Source: Leptospirales bacterium (lineage in GTDB: Bacteria; Spirochaetota; Leptospiria; Leptospirales; Leptonemataceae). Taken from it: a stretch of DNA of 64,000 nt. The stretch is from positions 564,501 to 628,500 of the forward strand of contig JAIBBN010000001.1 of the NCBI GenBank assembly GCA_019694655.1, given 5' to 3'. This document shows positions 8,714-17,616 of this stretch, piece after piece (position 1 is the stretch's first letter; every line of letters starts with the position of its first letter). The position numbers were made by a program, and so were the translations under genes. The notes beneath the pieces were generated by a model. The model ran no database searches. It was not told the origin of the DNA and was given only the letters and a program-made list of their open reading frames with translations.

Positions 8714-9439
8714 ATGGCTCGCGAACGCAAAAGACGAGATACCGTTGCAAAACCGGCCGACGAACCCGGATTTTCTTCCGATATCGGTGCAATTGAACCG
8801 GCGACGACGGCGCCTCTGTCGCCGCCGGAAGCTGGCGGGGCCACGCCGTTGGCTCAGGCCGCCGACGCTGCCTTGCCCGAGCATCGCGAATTGTCCAGGG
8901 AAGAGGAAGAGTTCTATCGCGGGCTGATCGAGGCCGCGCTCTTTCTGGCGCCGGAACCGCTTTCCATCAGCTCGCTGGCCAGACGCTGCAATCTGGATCG
9001 CGTCAACGCGCGCGTGCTGGCGGACAGCCTGGCCGACGACTACGCCGAGCGCGATGGCGGCGTGCAGCTGCGCGAAATAGCCGGCGGCTATCAGTTTGTG
9101 ACCGCCGAACGCTACAGCGCCGCAATCAAAGAGGTCTTCAAAGAACAGAAACGCGAGACGCTGTCGCGATCGACCCTGGAAACGCTGGCAATCATCAGCT
9201 ATCGGCAGCCGATTACATTGCCGGAGATCGAGGAGATCCGCGGAGTCAATAGCCGCGCCATGGTTGTTCAGTTGTTGCAGCGTAAGTTGATCAAGCCGCA
9301 GGGCTACCGTCCGGCGCCGGGCCGCCCCACGCTCTACGTAACCACGCGCCAGTTTCTTTCCCACTTTGCATTGAACTCGCTCGGCGATCTTCCCACGCTG
9401 GAAGACGTCAAGGAGCTGAAGTTCGACGATCTTGACTGA
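8714..9439 (+). CDS. scpB: Segregation and condensation protein B (ScpB)
   Basis: ScpB is the winged-helix partner of ScpA in the SMC complex. Diagnostic stretches are EEFYRGLIEAALFLAPEPLSI, GGVQLREIAGGYQFVTA and the highly conserved LETLAIISYRQPITLPEIEEIRG (residues spread over the second winged helix). The ATG at 8714 is the likely start; an in-frame GTG at 8669 would add 15 residues, and an AGGAGG at 8688-8693 lies between the two. The stop codon nearly abuts the pheA start. Confidence 0.92.
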   Translation: MARERKRRDTVAKPADEPGFSSDIGAIEPATTAPLSPPEAGGATPLAQAADAALPEHRELSREEEEFYRGLIEAALFLAPEPLSISSLARRCNLDRVNARVLADSLADDYAERDGGVQLREIAGGYQFVTAERYSAAIKEVFKEQKRETLSRSTLETLAIISYRQPITLPEIEEIRGVNSRAMVVQLLQRKLIKPQGYRPAPGRPTLYVTTRQFLSHFALNSLGDLPTLEDVKELKFDDLD

Positions 9440-9443
9440 CGCC

Positions 9444-10559
9444 ATGCCCTCCGAAGACGAGGAATTGCGCCAGTGGCGAGAGGGAATCGACCACGCCGAT
9501 CAGGAGATCATTCGCGCGATCATGCGACGCACCGACCTGGTGCGCAAGATTGGCGAGGTCAAGCGCCGCGTCGGCGCCGCTGTGTATCGGCCAGATCGTG
9601 AAAAGGAAGTCTACGATAACCTTCGACGGCTGGTGGAATCGGAGTTTGGCGCTGCGCCGCCGATGCCGCTGGCCATCCTGCGCCACATCTATCGCGAGAT
9701 CATGTCCGGCAGTATTGCCGTGGAGGGCGGTCCGGTCGTTTCCTATCTGGGCCCGCCGGCCTCCTTTTCCCACGAAGCAACGCTCTTTCGTTTTGGCTCC
9801 GCCGTCCGCGCTCTGGCCGTAGATACTATCCCCGATGTCTTTCGTGCAGTGGAAGCGCTCAGCAGCGCCAACTTTGGCGTGGTTCCCGTGGACAATACAA
9901 CAGAAGGCGCCGTTGGCGTGACGCTGGAGATGTTTCTGCGCAGCGAGCTGAAGGTTTACGCCGAACACTACATCCGCGTTACGTTGAATCTGTTGCATCA
10001 CGAAGAGATGGATCTATCCGCGGTACGCCGCATCTATACGCTGCGCATTGCTCGTGAGCAATGCCGCGAGTGGCTGCAGCAGAATCTCAATCTTTCCCAG
10101 ATCGAACTGGTCGAAACCTCAAGTACAGCGGCGGCGGCAAGGCTGGCGGCGGAACGCAAAGACGGCGCCGCCATCGCCTCGCAATTGGCGGCTGAGACCT
10201 ACGGTCTCAAGGTCTTGCGCGCGGGTATACAGGAGAAATCCTACAATATTACGCGCTTCTTTGTGGTGGGTGCGGAGCAATGCCCGCCTACCGGCGATGA
10301 CAAAACTTCGATGGTGTGCTCGGTGCGCGATAAGCCGGGGAGCCTCTATCGCATGCTGACCCCCTTCGAACGAAGCGGCATCAATCTGACGCGCATTGAA
10401 TCTCGCGCCAGCCGCCGCGCCTTTGGCGATTACAATTTCTTTATCGACTTTGAAGGGCACCAGCAATCGGAAGCAGTGCGCGCTGTCCTGGCCGAGGTCG
10501 AGGAGCATACGTCTTTTTTGAAAATCCTTGGATCCTATCCGCGGATGGACCTGCCCTGA
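9444..10559 (+). CDS. pheA: Bifunctional chorismate mutase/prephenate dehydratase
   Basis: Converts chorismate to prephenate and then phenylpyruvate for phenylalanine synthesis. Residues 1-85 form an AroQ-type chorismate mutase (GIDHADQEIIRAIMRRTDLV). The prephenate dehydratase domain starts at VSYLGPPASFSHEAT and includes VPVDNTTEGAVG and SSTAAAARLA with the TxxAA-type loop. An ACT domain ends the protein and carries the feedback-binding ESRASRRAFGDYNF motif. ATG 9444 is preferred to an in-frame TTG at 9432 that would overlap scpB. tyrA follows after six bases. Confidence 0.95.
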   Translation: MPSEDEELRQWREGIDHADQEIIRAIMRRTDLVRKIGEVKRRVGAAVYRPDREKEVYDNLRRLVESEFGAAPPMPLAILRHIYREIMSGSIAVEGGPVVSYLGPPASFSHEATLFRFGSAVRALAVDTIPDVFRAVEALSSANFGVVPVDNTTEGAVGVTLEMFLRSELKVYAEHYIRVTLNLLHHEEMDLSAVRRIYTLRIAREQCREWLQQNLNLSQIELVETSSTAAAARLAAERKDGAAIASQLAAETYGLKVLRAGIQEKSYNITRFFVVGAEQCPPTGDDKTSMVCSVRDKPGSLYRMLTPFERSGINLTRIESRASRRAFGDYNFFIDFEGHQQSEAVRAVLAEVEEHTSFLKILGSYPRMDLP

Positions 10560-10565
10560 GGCGCA

Positions 10566-11483
10566 ATGAAGCCGCAATCGATATTGATTCTTGGCATGGG
10601 CATGATGGGCGCATCGCTGGCGCTTGCCGCGCGCAAACGCTGGCCCACAGTGCGTCTTGATGGCGTGGTGCGCAGCGAGTCTTCGCGCCGCTGGATTGAA
10701 GATCAGCGGATGGCCGATCGCGCCATTGCCGCATCCGGCGTCGAAGCGCTTGGCGCTTTGCAACTGGATTCCTATGATCTGATAGTCCTGGCCTTGCCGC
10801 TGGGCGCCGTGCGCGCCCTGGCGCCGGTCTTTCCACAATGCAGCTCGTTGATCACCGACATGTCCTCTGCGCGCCGCGAAGTAGATCAGGCCTTTGCTTT
10901 GCGCAGCGATCTTCGTTTTGTTGGATCGCATCCGATGTGTGGATCTGAAAATCGCGGGCCCTCCGCCGCCAGTTCCGACCTGTATGTGGATCGCCTCTGT
11001 TTGATCAGCAAAGACAGCGGCGCCTATCCTGGCGGAGAGAGCGCTGCAGGAGCCGATCGCCAGCTCATTGCAGAATTCTGGCAGGAGCTGGGGATGCGCA
11101 TCTGTCTTTTGCCGGCTGAGTTGCACGATCAGACTCTGGCTTATTTGAGTCATGCCCCGCATGTTCTTTCCGGCATTCTGGCGCGCTGGGCCCAGGCCGC
11201 GCCGTCCGTCGAACAGAGCCTGGCGCTGGCGCCCATGCCAATTACCGGCGGCGGCTTCAAGGGTATGGCGCGCATTGCCGGCTCCAATCCCGAAATGTGG
11301 CGCGACGTTCTGGTAGCTAACCGCCAGGCCGTGTTGCATTCGCTGCGGGATTTTCAGGATCAGCTTGGCGAGATCATTGTCCAGTTGCAGCGTTCGCCGC
11401 TCGATGAAGACTGGTGGATGCAATGGTTTGCTGCGGCGCGGCGCGATCGCAATCGCCTTTGTGGATTTCAGGAAGATGAGTAA
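10566..11483 (+). CDS. tyrA: Prephenate dehydrogenase
   Basis: Oxidises prephenate to 4-hydroxyphenylpyruvate for tyrosine synthesis using NAD. The 305-residue protein opens with a Rossmann motif (ILILGMGMMGASLA), followed by DMSSARREVD, the conserved FVGSHPMCGSENRGP and the helical domain with LAYLSHAPHVLSG and GGGFKGMARIAGS. It lacks an added ACT or mutase domain. It overlaps cmk by 8 bases. In many bacteria aroA lies between tyrA and cmk; here it is absent. Confidence 0.94.
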   Translation: MKPQSILILGMGMMGASLALAARKRWPTVRLDGVVRSESSRRWIEDQRMADRAIAASGVEALGALQLDSYDLIVLALPLGAVRALAPVFPQCSSLITDMSSARREVDQAFALRSDLRFVGSHPMCGSENRGPSAASSDLYVDRLCLISKDSGAYPGGESAAGADRQLIAEFWQELGMRICLLPAELHDQTLAYLSHAPHVLSGILARWAQAAPSVEQSLALAPMPITGGGFKGMARIAGSNPEMWRDVLVANRQAVLHSLRDFQDQLGEIIVQLQRSPLDEDWWMQWFAAARRDRNRLCGFQEDE

Positions 11484-12180
11484 GCGCGGCGCTGCAAAAA
11501 CGGTGATTGCACTGGACGGTCCAGCGGGCAGCGGCAAGAGCACAGTTGCTTCCATGCTGGCGGAGCGCCTGGCCTACCTGCACGCCGACTCCGGCGCCAT
11601 CTATCGCACGTTGACCCTCGCCTGGATGGAGCGTATGGGCGAGGGGCTATCGCCTGAGGACTTTGGCCGGCTGGCGACAGCCGATAAACTGCGGCCAGAA
11701 GAGCTGGGCGTCGAGGTGCGGCTGGTCGAAGGCCGCCAGAGCAACTGTCTGAATGGCGTTGATGTTGGCGCACGCATTCGCACGCCGCAGGTGACCGCTC
11801 GCATTCGCTACATTGCCGATATGCGCGCCTGTCGCGACGTGGTCAATGCGCAGCTGCGTTCCTTCGCGCGCGTCGCCGATCTGGTGGTCGATGGTCGCGA
11901 TATTGGGTCGGTGGTGTTTCCAGAGACTCCGTACAAATTCTACCTGGACGCCAGCGTTCAGGTGCGGGCCGAGCGTCGTCAGGGAGAATTCCAGCGCGGC
12001 GGCGCCCAGGTCGGCATGGAGCAACTGGCGCGGGAAATCCATGAGCGTGATGAACAGGATCGCGCGCGGCCCTTTGGCGCCTTGCGACAGGCTGAAGACG
12101 CTATTCTTATTGACACATCGCTGCTTTCGCCCAACGATGTCGTCCACAGGCTCCTGAGCTATCTGCAGATTCAATTCTAG
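11476..12180 (+). CDS. cmk: Cytidylate kinase
   Basis: Phosphorylates CMP and dCMP with ATP. The 234-residue product begins with a P-loop (IALDGPAGSGKSTV) and has the family's HADSGAIYRTLTLAWM and VVDGRDIGSVVFP motifs, the latter binding substrate. The ATG at 11476 overlaps the end of tyrA and has AGGAAG just upstream. The next gene is rpsA, the usual neighbour of cmk. Confidence 0.95.
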   Translation: MSKRGAAKTVIALDGPAGSGKSTVASMLAERLAYLHADSGAIYRTLTLAWMERMGEGLSPEDFGRLATADKLRPEELGVEVRLVEGRQSNCLNGVDVGARIRTPQVTARIRYIADMRACRDVVNAQLRSFARVADLVVDGRDIGSVVFPETPYKFYLDASVQVRAERRQGEFQRGGAQVGMEQLAREIHERDEQDRARPFGALRQAEDAILIDTSLLSPNDVVHRLLSYLQIQF

Positions 12181-12272
12181 CAGGTCGTGTTTGCAGCGGC
12201 CTGCCAGGCCCCGCCGGGGGCGCAAACGATTCACTCCATCGCTTGAATGGCGACTACAACTACGGTTCCTCT

Positions 12273-13961
12273 ATGACCTCTCGCAACCGCGCATCCACTC
12301 CGTTCGACCTCGATCGTGAGGAGCTGGAGTCCATGACGCAAGCCATGGAATCGATGGGCGCTCAGGATGATATTTCCGCCGGCGAAGTGATCGAAGCGCG
12401 CGTTATCGACGTCGATGACCGCGACGTCTTTCTGGACATTGGACAGAAGCAGGACGGCCGCTGTCCGCGATCCGAATTTGCGGAGACGCCTTCAGCAGGC
12501 GACGTAGTGCACGTCGTCGTCGTTTCGCGCGGCGACGATGGTCCGGTGCGCCTCTCGCGACTGGAGGCCGAACGGCGCATCGCCTGGCGCGATCTGGCCG
12601 AGGCGTCCCAGGCCGACGCCGCATTGACCGGCGTGGTAACGCAGAGTTTGAACCACGGCTATCTCGTCGATTTTGGCGGGCTGCAGCTGTTCATGCCCTT
12701 TTCGCACGGCGATTTGAAAACGCGAAAGAGCCGCCATGCAGTCGGCCACAAGCTGGATTTCAAAGTGCTGGAGCTGAAGGAGCGCCATCGCTCCGCGGTC
12801 GTCTCCCATCGACGCATCATCGAAGAGCGAAACGACGAGCTCTGGAACGCGTTGATAGAGAAATACAAGGAGGGCGACGAAGCGGATGGCGTCATCAGCA
12901 AGAAAGTCGCCTTCGGACTCTTCATTGATATCATGGGCGTAGAAGGCCTGCTGCATCAAAGCGACATCAGTTGGAAAAAATGGGCGCCCTTCAAGTCGCG
13001 CTTCAAGGTAAAAGAAGCGATTCACGTTAAGATTCTGTCCATGGATCGCGAGAACAATCGACTGTCGCTTGGACTGAAACAACTCAGCGAAGATCCCTGG
13101 GAATGGGCGGCCCGCGAGCTGAGCCCCGGCGTCGTTGTCAAAGGACGCGTCAGCTCGGTTACAGACTACGGCGCTTTTCTGGAATTGAAGGAAGGCCTGG
13201 AAGGCCTGGTGCACGTTTCCGAACTTACCTGGTCGCGTCGTCCTAGGCACCCGCGCAGCTATCTGGAACAGGACTCCGAAGTTGAGGCCGAGGTGCTGTC
13301 CGTCGATCTGGAACAGAAACGCATCTCGCTGGGCCGCAAGAAGATGCTGGCCGATCCCTGGCAGGCGCTTGGGTCGCAGTTGCGCGCCGGAGAGATCGGC
13401 GAGGGGCGGGTGGCCAGCATCACGCGTTTTGGCGCCTTTGTTGAAGTGGCCGAAGACATCGAAGGGCTCATTCACTTCAAAGACTACTCCTGGGATGAGC
13501 ATCCCGATCGCAACATGCTGAAAAAAGGCGATCAGGTAAAGTTCAAGATCCTCGAAGTGAACAAGAAGGAGCGTCGCATCTCCTGTGGGATCAAGCAGCT
13601 GACGCCCAGTCCCTTCCAGCAGTTGATGGAGAAGTATCGCAAAGGCGATACGATCCAGGGGACCGTGGCGCGCATTGCGCCCTTTGGTCTTTTCGTAAGC
13701 ATCGGCGATGGCTTTGAAGGGCTGGTGCACGTTTCCCGTTTGCCGCTGAAGCCCGATCAAAAAATGGAAGAAGTCTACAAGCCAGGACAGGAAGTGAACG
13801 CCATCCTGCTTGGCATTGATGCCGACAATCGTCGCATTTCGCTTTCGATCAAGGACTACGATGTGCGCCAGGAACGCGCATTGATTGAGCAGTATTTGAA
13901 AAAGGATGCAAGTCCCTCCACCTCCAGTCTGGGCGCCTTTCTGAAGAAGACCCAGGCCTGA
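12273..13961 (+). CDS. rpsA: 30S ribosomal protein S1
   Basis: S1 unwinds and delivers mRNA to the 30S subunit. About 560 residues include six S1 OB-fold repeats, each ending in a RISLG or RLSLG-type strand (for example EGLEGLVHVSELTW, EDIEGLIHFKDYSWD, DGFEGLVHVSRLPL). The start may be ATG 12273 (MTSRNRAS) or an in-frame TTG at 12243; the flexible N-terminus does not decide. It sits in the usual place after cmk and is followed 29 bases later by a TPR membrane protein. Confidence 0.95.
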   Translation: MTSRNRASTPFDLDREELESMTQAMESMGAQDDISAGEVIEARVIDVDDRDVFLDIGQKQDGRCPRSEFAETPSAGDVVHVVVVSRGDDGPVRLSRLEAERRIAWRDLAEASQADAALTGVVTQSLNHGYLVDFGGLQLFMPFSHGDLKTRKSRHAVGHKLDFKVLELKERHRSAVVSHRRIIEERNDELWNALIEKYKEGDEADGVISKKVAFGLFIDIMGVEGLLHQSDISWKKWAPFKSRFKVKEAIHVKILSMDRENNRLSLGLKQLSEDPWEWAARELSPGVVVKGRVSSVTDYGAFLELKEGLEGLVHVSELTWSRRPRHPRSYLEQDSEVEAEVLSVDLEQKRISLGRKKMLADPWQALGSQLRAGEIGEGRVASITRFGAFVEVAEDIEGLIHFKDYSWDEHPDRNMLKKGDQVKFKILEVNKKERRISCGIKQLTPSPFQQLMEKYRKGDTIQGTVARIAPFGLFVSIGDGFEGLVHVSRLPLKPDQKMEEVYKPGQEVNAILLGIDADNRRISLSIKDYDVRQERALIEQYLKKDASPSTSSLGAFLKKTQA

Positions 13962-13990
13962 AACTGAAGCCGCAGGAGCAGCGCTGAAAT

Positions 13991-14749
13991 ATGGCACGTC
14001 GACGTCGCACCCAGCAACACGCCGAAGAGATTCGCGCCAGTGCGGCCCTGGATCCCTTGCGCGATTTTCAGGGTAATGCGGCCGAGCGAATGGTCGCCCG
14101 CGTCGCGCTCTATCTTCGGCAGCATTTGCGCCAGACCCTGATCGGCGTCGGAATTGTGGCCGTTGCGCTGCTTTCGGCGATCGGCGTTCGCCTGTATCTG
14201 GATGCACAGGAGCAGAAGTCGCTGGCGGACTACGAAGCGCTGCTGGCAAATCCGCTGCTTGACCCGGACAATCAGGCCGGCGCGGCGGCCATCGCAAAAG
14301 TCGATGAGTATTTGCAGCAACATGATAGCGCCAGCTCCAGCAAGCGCGGCTTGTTGCTCAAATTTGGTCTCGAGCTGCGCGCCAAGAATTTTGGCAGTGC
14401 GGCGCAGGCGGCGATGGCCCTCGCCCGCCAAATAGAAACGCCGGAGCTGCGCGGCTATCTCTATCTTCAGGCCGGCGCCTGCTTCGAGGATGCCGAAAAG
14501 CTGAACGAGGCGCTCAACGCCTACAGCCTGGCCGTTGACGATTTGCGCGAGGACAATGTGCTGCGCGCTACCGCGCGCTTTGGCCAGTCGCGCGCCCTTT
14601 TTGCACTGGGACGTCGCGACGATGGGCGCAAGGCTCTCGAAGAACTGTTTGCAATGAATGCTGGCGCTACCATTGCCGGCGAATATGATGTTCGCGCCGC
14701 TGCCGTGGCATTCGCCCTGGCTAATGGCGCGGCCGCGTCGCAACCGTGA
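13991..14749 (+). CDS. Membrane-anchored tetratricopeptide-repeat protein
   Basis: A 252-residue protein with a basic N-terminus, one transmembrane helix at about residues 48-68 (LIGVGIVAVALLSAIGV) and TPR-like helices after it (GYLYLQAGACFEDAEKLNEALNAYSLAVDDL). The layout resembles YfgM-type ancillary translocon proteins, but I see no decisive motif and leave it unnamed. The soluble part should face the periplasm. A GCAGGAGC Shine-Dalgarno region precedes the ATG. The end overlaps the hisG start, so the two are coupled. Confidence 0.8.
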   Translation: MARRRRTQQHAEEIRASAALDPLRDFQGNAAERMVARVALYLRQHLRQTLIGVGIVAVALLSAIGVRLYLDAQEQKSLADYEALLANPLLDPDNQAGAAAIAKVDEYLQQHDSASSSKRGLLLKFGLELRAKNFGSAAQAAMALARQIETPELRGYLYLQAGACFEDAEKLNEALNAYSLAVDDLREDNVLRATARFGQSRALFALGRRDDGRKALEELFAMNAGATIAGEYDVRAAAVAFALANGAAASQP

Positions 14750-15390
14750 ACCAGCCCTTTACACTTGCCTTGCCAGCCGGCCGAATGGCCGACGAAAGCA
14801 TCGAGTTTTTCGAGCGCGCCGGATTTGCTCGTTTCAGCAAGCCGCGCCAGGATCGCTCGCTGGCCTTTCTGGATGACAGCGGAAAAATTCGTGCCGTGCT
14901 GGTGCGCAGCCAGGATGTGCCCACCTATGTTCTGCAGGGCGGGGCGCACGCCGGCATAACCGGTCGCGATGTACTGGAAGAAGGCGCCTATGACCTGACT
15001 GCCCCGCTGGAGCTGGGCTTCGGTCAATGTCGACTGGCGCTGGCCGCGCCTGCCGAACGCGCTGCAGAGCTGTTGCAGAGTTCGCATCTGCGCGTGGCCA
15101 CCAAGTATCCGCGCCTGGCGATGGATTACTTTTTCAAACGCGGCGTCAGCTGCGAGGTCATAAAATTACATGGTTCCATCGAGCTGGCGCCAACGCTCGG
15201 TCTTTCTGATTGCATTGTCGACCTGGTAAGTACGGGCGCCACGTTGAAGGCCAACGGTCTGCGCGAGATTGAAACGATACTCCAATCGCAGGCTACGTTA
15301 ACCATACGCCGCGCCGCCTACGCGCTGGATGCCGCCTTTATTCAGGATCTGCTCTCCAGCTTTCGCAGCGCGCTGGCTGCGACGCAATAA
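14746..15390 (+). CDS. hisG: ATP phosphoribosyltransferase, short form
   Basis: Catalyses the first step of histidine synthesis, joining ATP and PRPP. The 214-residue length is that of the short HisG, which lacks the C-terminal regulatory domain and needs HisZ as partner. Motifs seen are TLALPAGRMADES, the PRPP-binding segment SDCIVDLVSTGATLKANGL and ATKYPRLA. It starts with GTG in a GTGA overlap with the TPR gene. No hisZ or other his gene is in the window. Confidence 0.93.
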   Translation: MNQPFTLALPAGRMADESIEFFERAGFARFSKPRQDRSLAFLDDSGKIRAVLVRSQDVPTYVLQGGAHAGITGRDVLEEGAYDLTAPLELGFGQCRLALAAPAERAAELLQSSHLRVATKYPRLAMDYFFKRGVSCEVIKLHGSIELAPTLGLSDCIVDLVSTGATLKANGLREIETILQSQATLTIRRAAYALDAAFIQDLLSSFRSALAATQ

Positions 15391-15462
15391 GCCCGGGATT
15401 TCGCTTGCCGGACGCCAGCAGGGCGACAGTAGCTGGCCCAACTACTGAATTTGAGGACTGGC

Positions 15463-16146
15463 ATGATGAAGCAATGGCATAAGACCACGCTGGCGATTGT
15501 TGCCGCGGCGCTGCTTGGCGCTCTGGGCAGCGCCTGCAAAAAAGACAACATGCGCGTGGCGCGCTGGGCGCTGGCGGCAAGCAGCGATGCAGCCGGTCAA
15601 ACGCGCAGCGGTTATCTGAGCAAGGGCGAGCGCGTGGAATTCCTGCGCGTCGAGGGCGATCGCAGCCTGGTGCGCCTTGCCGATGGAAAGGAAGTCTTTG
15701 TGGAAAGTAAGAATCTGTTCATTGACGCCGGCGTTATTCAAAGCAGCGGTCTGCAGATCTATCAACGCCCCAGCGCTACCTCCGGCGCCCAGAGCAGTTC
15801 CCGAAATATCAAGCCCGGAGTTGTATTCTTTGTTAAGTCGCGGGAGAAGAACGCAGAGGGCGAGTGGCTGCAGGTAGAAGGCGGCGCCAGCGGAACCTAT
15901 TTTGCGGGCTGGCTTTTGAACAAAGAGGGGCAGGGCCTGGATTTTGATGTGGCTGTCGTTTCCATGGGTCTGCGCCTGGAGACGGCATTGCAGAAAAAGG
16001 ATCGCGGCGAGCTGGAGTCTCTGGCCGGCGAGCGCGGCGGCATTGGCGAGGCGGCGGCGGCGGCATTGGCCGAAATGGCGCCGGCGGAAGAAGCCCAGGA
16101 TGCGGATGGCGCTGTCGATGGATCGAAGCCGGAAGGGCAGCCCTAA
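15463..16146 (+). CDS. Lipoprotein with SH3-like repeats
   Basis: A 227-residue secreted protein: MMKQWHKTT, a hydrophobic core, then a loose spirochaete lipobox LLGALGSAC at about residues 18-26. The next 120 residues look like two bacterial SH3-type segments (SKGERVEFLRVEGDRSLVRLADGKEVFV; then GEWLQVEG with YFAGWLLNKEG), a fold often involved in peptidoglycan contact. The tail is Glu/Ala-rich. ATG 15463 has GAGG six bases upstream. The end overlaps the M23 peptidase start, suggesting a joint envelope role. Confidence 0.75.
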   Translation: MMKQWHKTTLAIVAAALLGALGSACKKDNMRVARWALAASSDAAGQTRSGYLSKGERVEFLRVEGDRSLVRLADGKEVFVESKNLFIDAGVIQSSGLQIYQRPSATSGAQSSSRNIKPGVVFFVKSREKNAEGEWLQVEGGASGTYFAGWLLNKEGQGLDFDVAVVSMGLRLETALQKKDRGELESLAGERGGIGEAAAAALAEMAPAEEAQDADGAVDGSKPEGQP

Positions 16147-16699
16147 GCGTATCCGCATCATTTTGCTGGCGGCGGCAGCCGCGCTTTGTATGCGCGTCTA
16201 CGTCTGGCCGGGGCCGATGGATATACCGGTGCTGGGCGCTCGACCGAGGCATTGGACGGCTCAGAATTGGTGGGATCGTTGTCCGTGGTGCAGCGGAGAA
16301 CGCCTGCACTACGGACTCGATATCATTCGACCTGCTGGCGCGAGGATCGTTTCTGCGACGCACGGCATCGTGCTCTACACGGGCCCGGATCCGATTACAG
16401 GCCGCGGCGGCCAGGTCGTCATGGTTCTTGGCGCCGATCTCCTCTTGCATTACTACGCACATCTCTCAAAATTCCAGACAGGCTCAGGCGCTCTGGTAAA
16501 GCGGGGCGAGGAGCTGGGGCTGGTTGGCAACACGGGCGCATCGGACCTGCCGCATCTGCACTATTCCATCTTCAGTATTTTTCCACATCTGGAGCGCCTT
16601 GATTTGAGCCGCCGGCGCGGCTGGCTATTGATCTTCTTTCTGGATCCAAATCGAGAGCTAATGCGACGCGTAGATCCCGAAGCGCTGTCCGCTCCTTGA
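16100..16699 (+). CDS. M23-family (LytM-type) metallopeptidase
   Basis: A probable peptidoglycan-cleaving or regulatory LytM protein of about 199 residues. A basic N-terminus and one hydrophobic segment (RIIILLAAAAAL type, near residues 18-30) suggest membrane anchoring or export. The zinc ligands of M23 are visible: LHYGLDI gives the first His and Asp, and LPHLHYSI gives the HxH pair. The rest is only a small catalytic domain, without the long coiled coil of NlpD- or EnvC-type proteins. It overlaps the upstream SH3 lipoprotein by 47 bases. The start codon could also be 16106 or 16118. Confidence 0.82.
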   Translation: MRMALSMDRSRKGSPKRIRIILLAAAAALCMRVYVWPGPMDIPVLGARPRHWTAQNWWDRCPWCSGERLHYGLDIIRPAGARIVSATHGIVLYTGPDPITGRGGQVVMVLGADLLLHYYAHLSKFQTGSGALVKRGEELGLVGNTGASDLPHLHYSIFSIFPHLERLDLSRRRGWLLIFFLDPNRELMRRVDPEALSAP

Positions 16700-16734
16700 A
16701 GTGCTTTTGGCGGTCAGGGTCTGCAGGCCGGGTG

Positions 16735-17586
16735 CTATGGCTGCCGCCAGCTGCCGTTCAACTGCCAGTCGTACGGTAAATAGGCGAGGCGCACAGAGTC
16801 GATGTTGGCCTGCGCCTCGCTGGCAATGGCCGGCGGCGCATAGCCAAGCACAAAGCGCAGTTCGGCGCCAGGTCCGCCGCCACCGCGGAAGTCGTCGCGA
16901 AACCAATCGATCAATTCGGAAACGGAAAGCGTCTGGCGTTCCGCATTCCAGCGCAGGTTGCTCTCTCTGGCAAAAAAGCGCCGCGCCTGATCCTGCAGCT
17001 GGGCGCGCAGAGCGCGAGCGCGGTAGGGTTCGCGGCGCAATGGCGGACAACCGCGCGAGGCGCAGACCAGGCCAAAGTGAATCAAGGGCTGTCGGTGCTG
17101 GGCGCGAATCCACTGGTGCTCGATGGCATCGAGACTCCAGCGGCGACCGGCCAGCTGCCAGCGCTGATCTTTCCAGCGTCGGGCGGCGGGTATGTCCTGG
17201 ATGGAGCGCACTTGAGGATAGCCAAGCATCAACTTTAAGGTGAAGGCATTGTAGGCATTGATCAACAAAGCCAGTTCGGCCTCGCTGGAAAGCGCGGACA
17301 CTTCTACAGCAGCGTAACTGGCAAGCACACGGTCGAGCTGCGCCTCATCTGCTTTCAAGGCGGCATAGTTTACCGCGCCGTCCTCGGCTACGTGACGCAG
17401 CAGCAGCGCGCCGTAAGCGTTGTCATCGACGCTGTCCAGGCCCTCGCGCTGTACGCCTGGAGCGTTGCTTTCGACTACTTCGGGATAAAAAGCCGAACGA
17501 ATCAGCCAGCTGTCGCGAAAGCTACAGGCCGACGCAATGACGGCGCACAGAAGGACGGCCAGCTTCGCCGCTGCACTCAGATTCAT
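16735..17586 (-). CDS. DUF547-family lipoprotein
   Basis: A 283-residue exported protein with a lipobox-like VIASAC after a hydrophobic core (AKLAVLLCAVIASAC). The mature part carries the DUF547 signature pieces: LLINAYNAFTLKLML, then IHFGLVCASRGCPPLRREPY and LSVSELIDWFRDDF. The function of DUF547 is not established; a Cys-containing papain-like fold has been suggested. The ATG at 17586 has GGGAGG directly upstream on this strand, better than an in-frame start six codons earlier. Convergent with the M23 gene; 30 bases separate it from the next minus-strand gene. Confidence 0.82.
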   Translation of the reverse strand: MNLSAAAKLAVLLCAVIASACSFRDSWLIRSAFYPEVVESNAPGVQREGLDSVDDNAYGALLLRHVAEDGAVNYAALKADEAQLDRVLASYAAVEVSALSSEAELALLINAYNAFTLKLMLGYPQVRSIQDIPAARRWKDQRWQLAGRRWSLDAIEHQWIRAQHRQPLIHFGLVCASRGCPPLRREPYRARALRAQLQDQARRFFARESNLRWNAERQTLSVSELIDWFRDDFRGGGGPGAELRFVLGYAPPAIASEAQANIDSVRLAYLPYDWQLNGSWRQP

Positions 17587-17616
17587 GCTTGCCTCCCGGC
17601 GCAAAGCCAGGCGCCT

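Noticed and set aside
12492-14297. Long open frame antisense to rpsA
   Set aside because: Composition is typical of the mirror frame of a high-GC gene, with no domain, and S1 on the other strand is certain.
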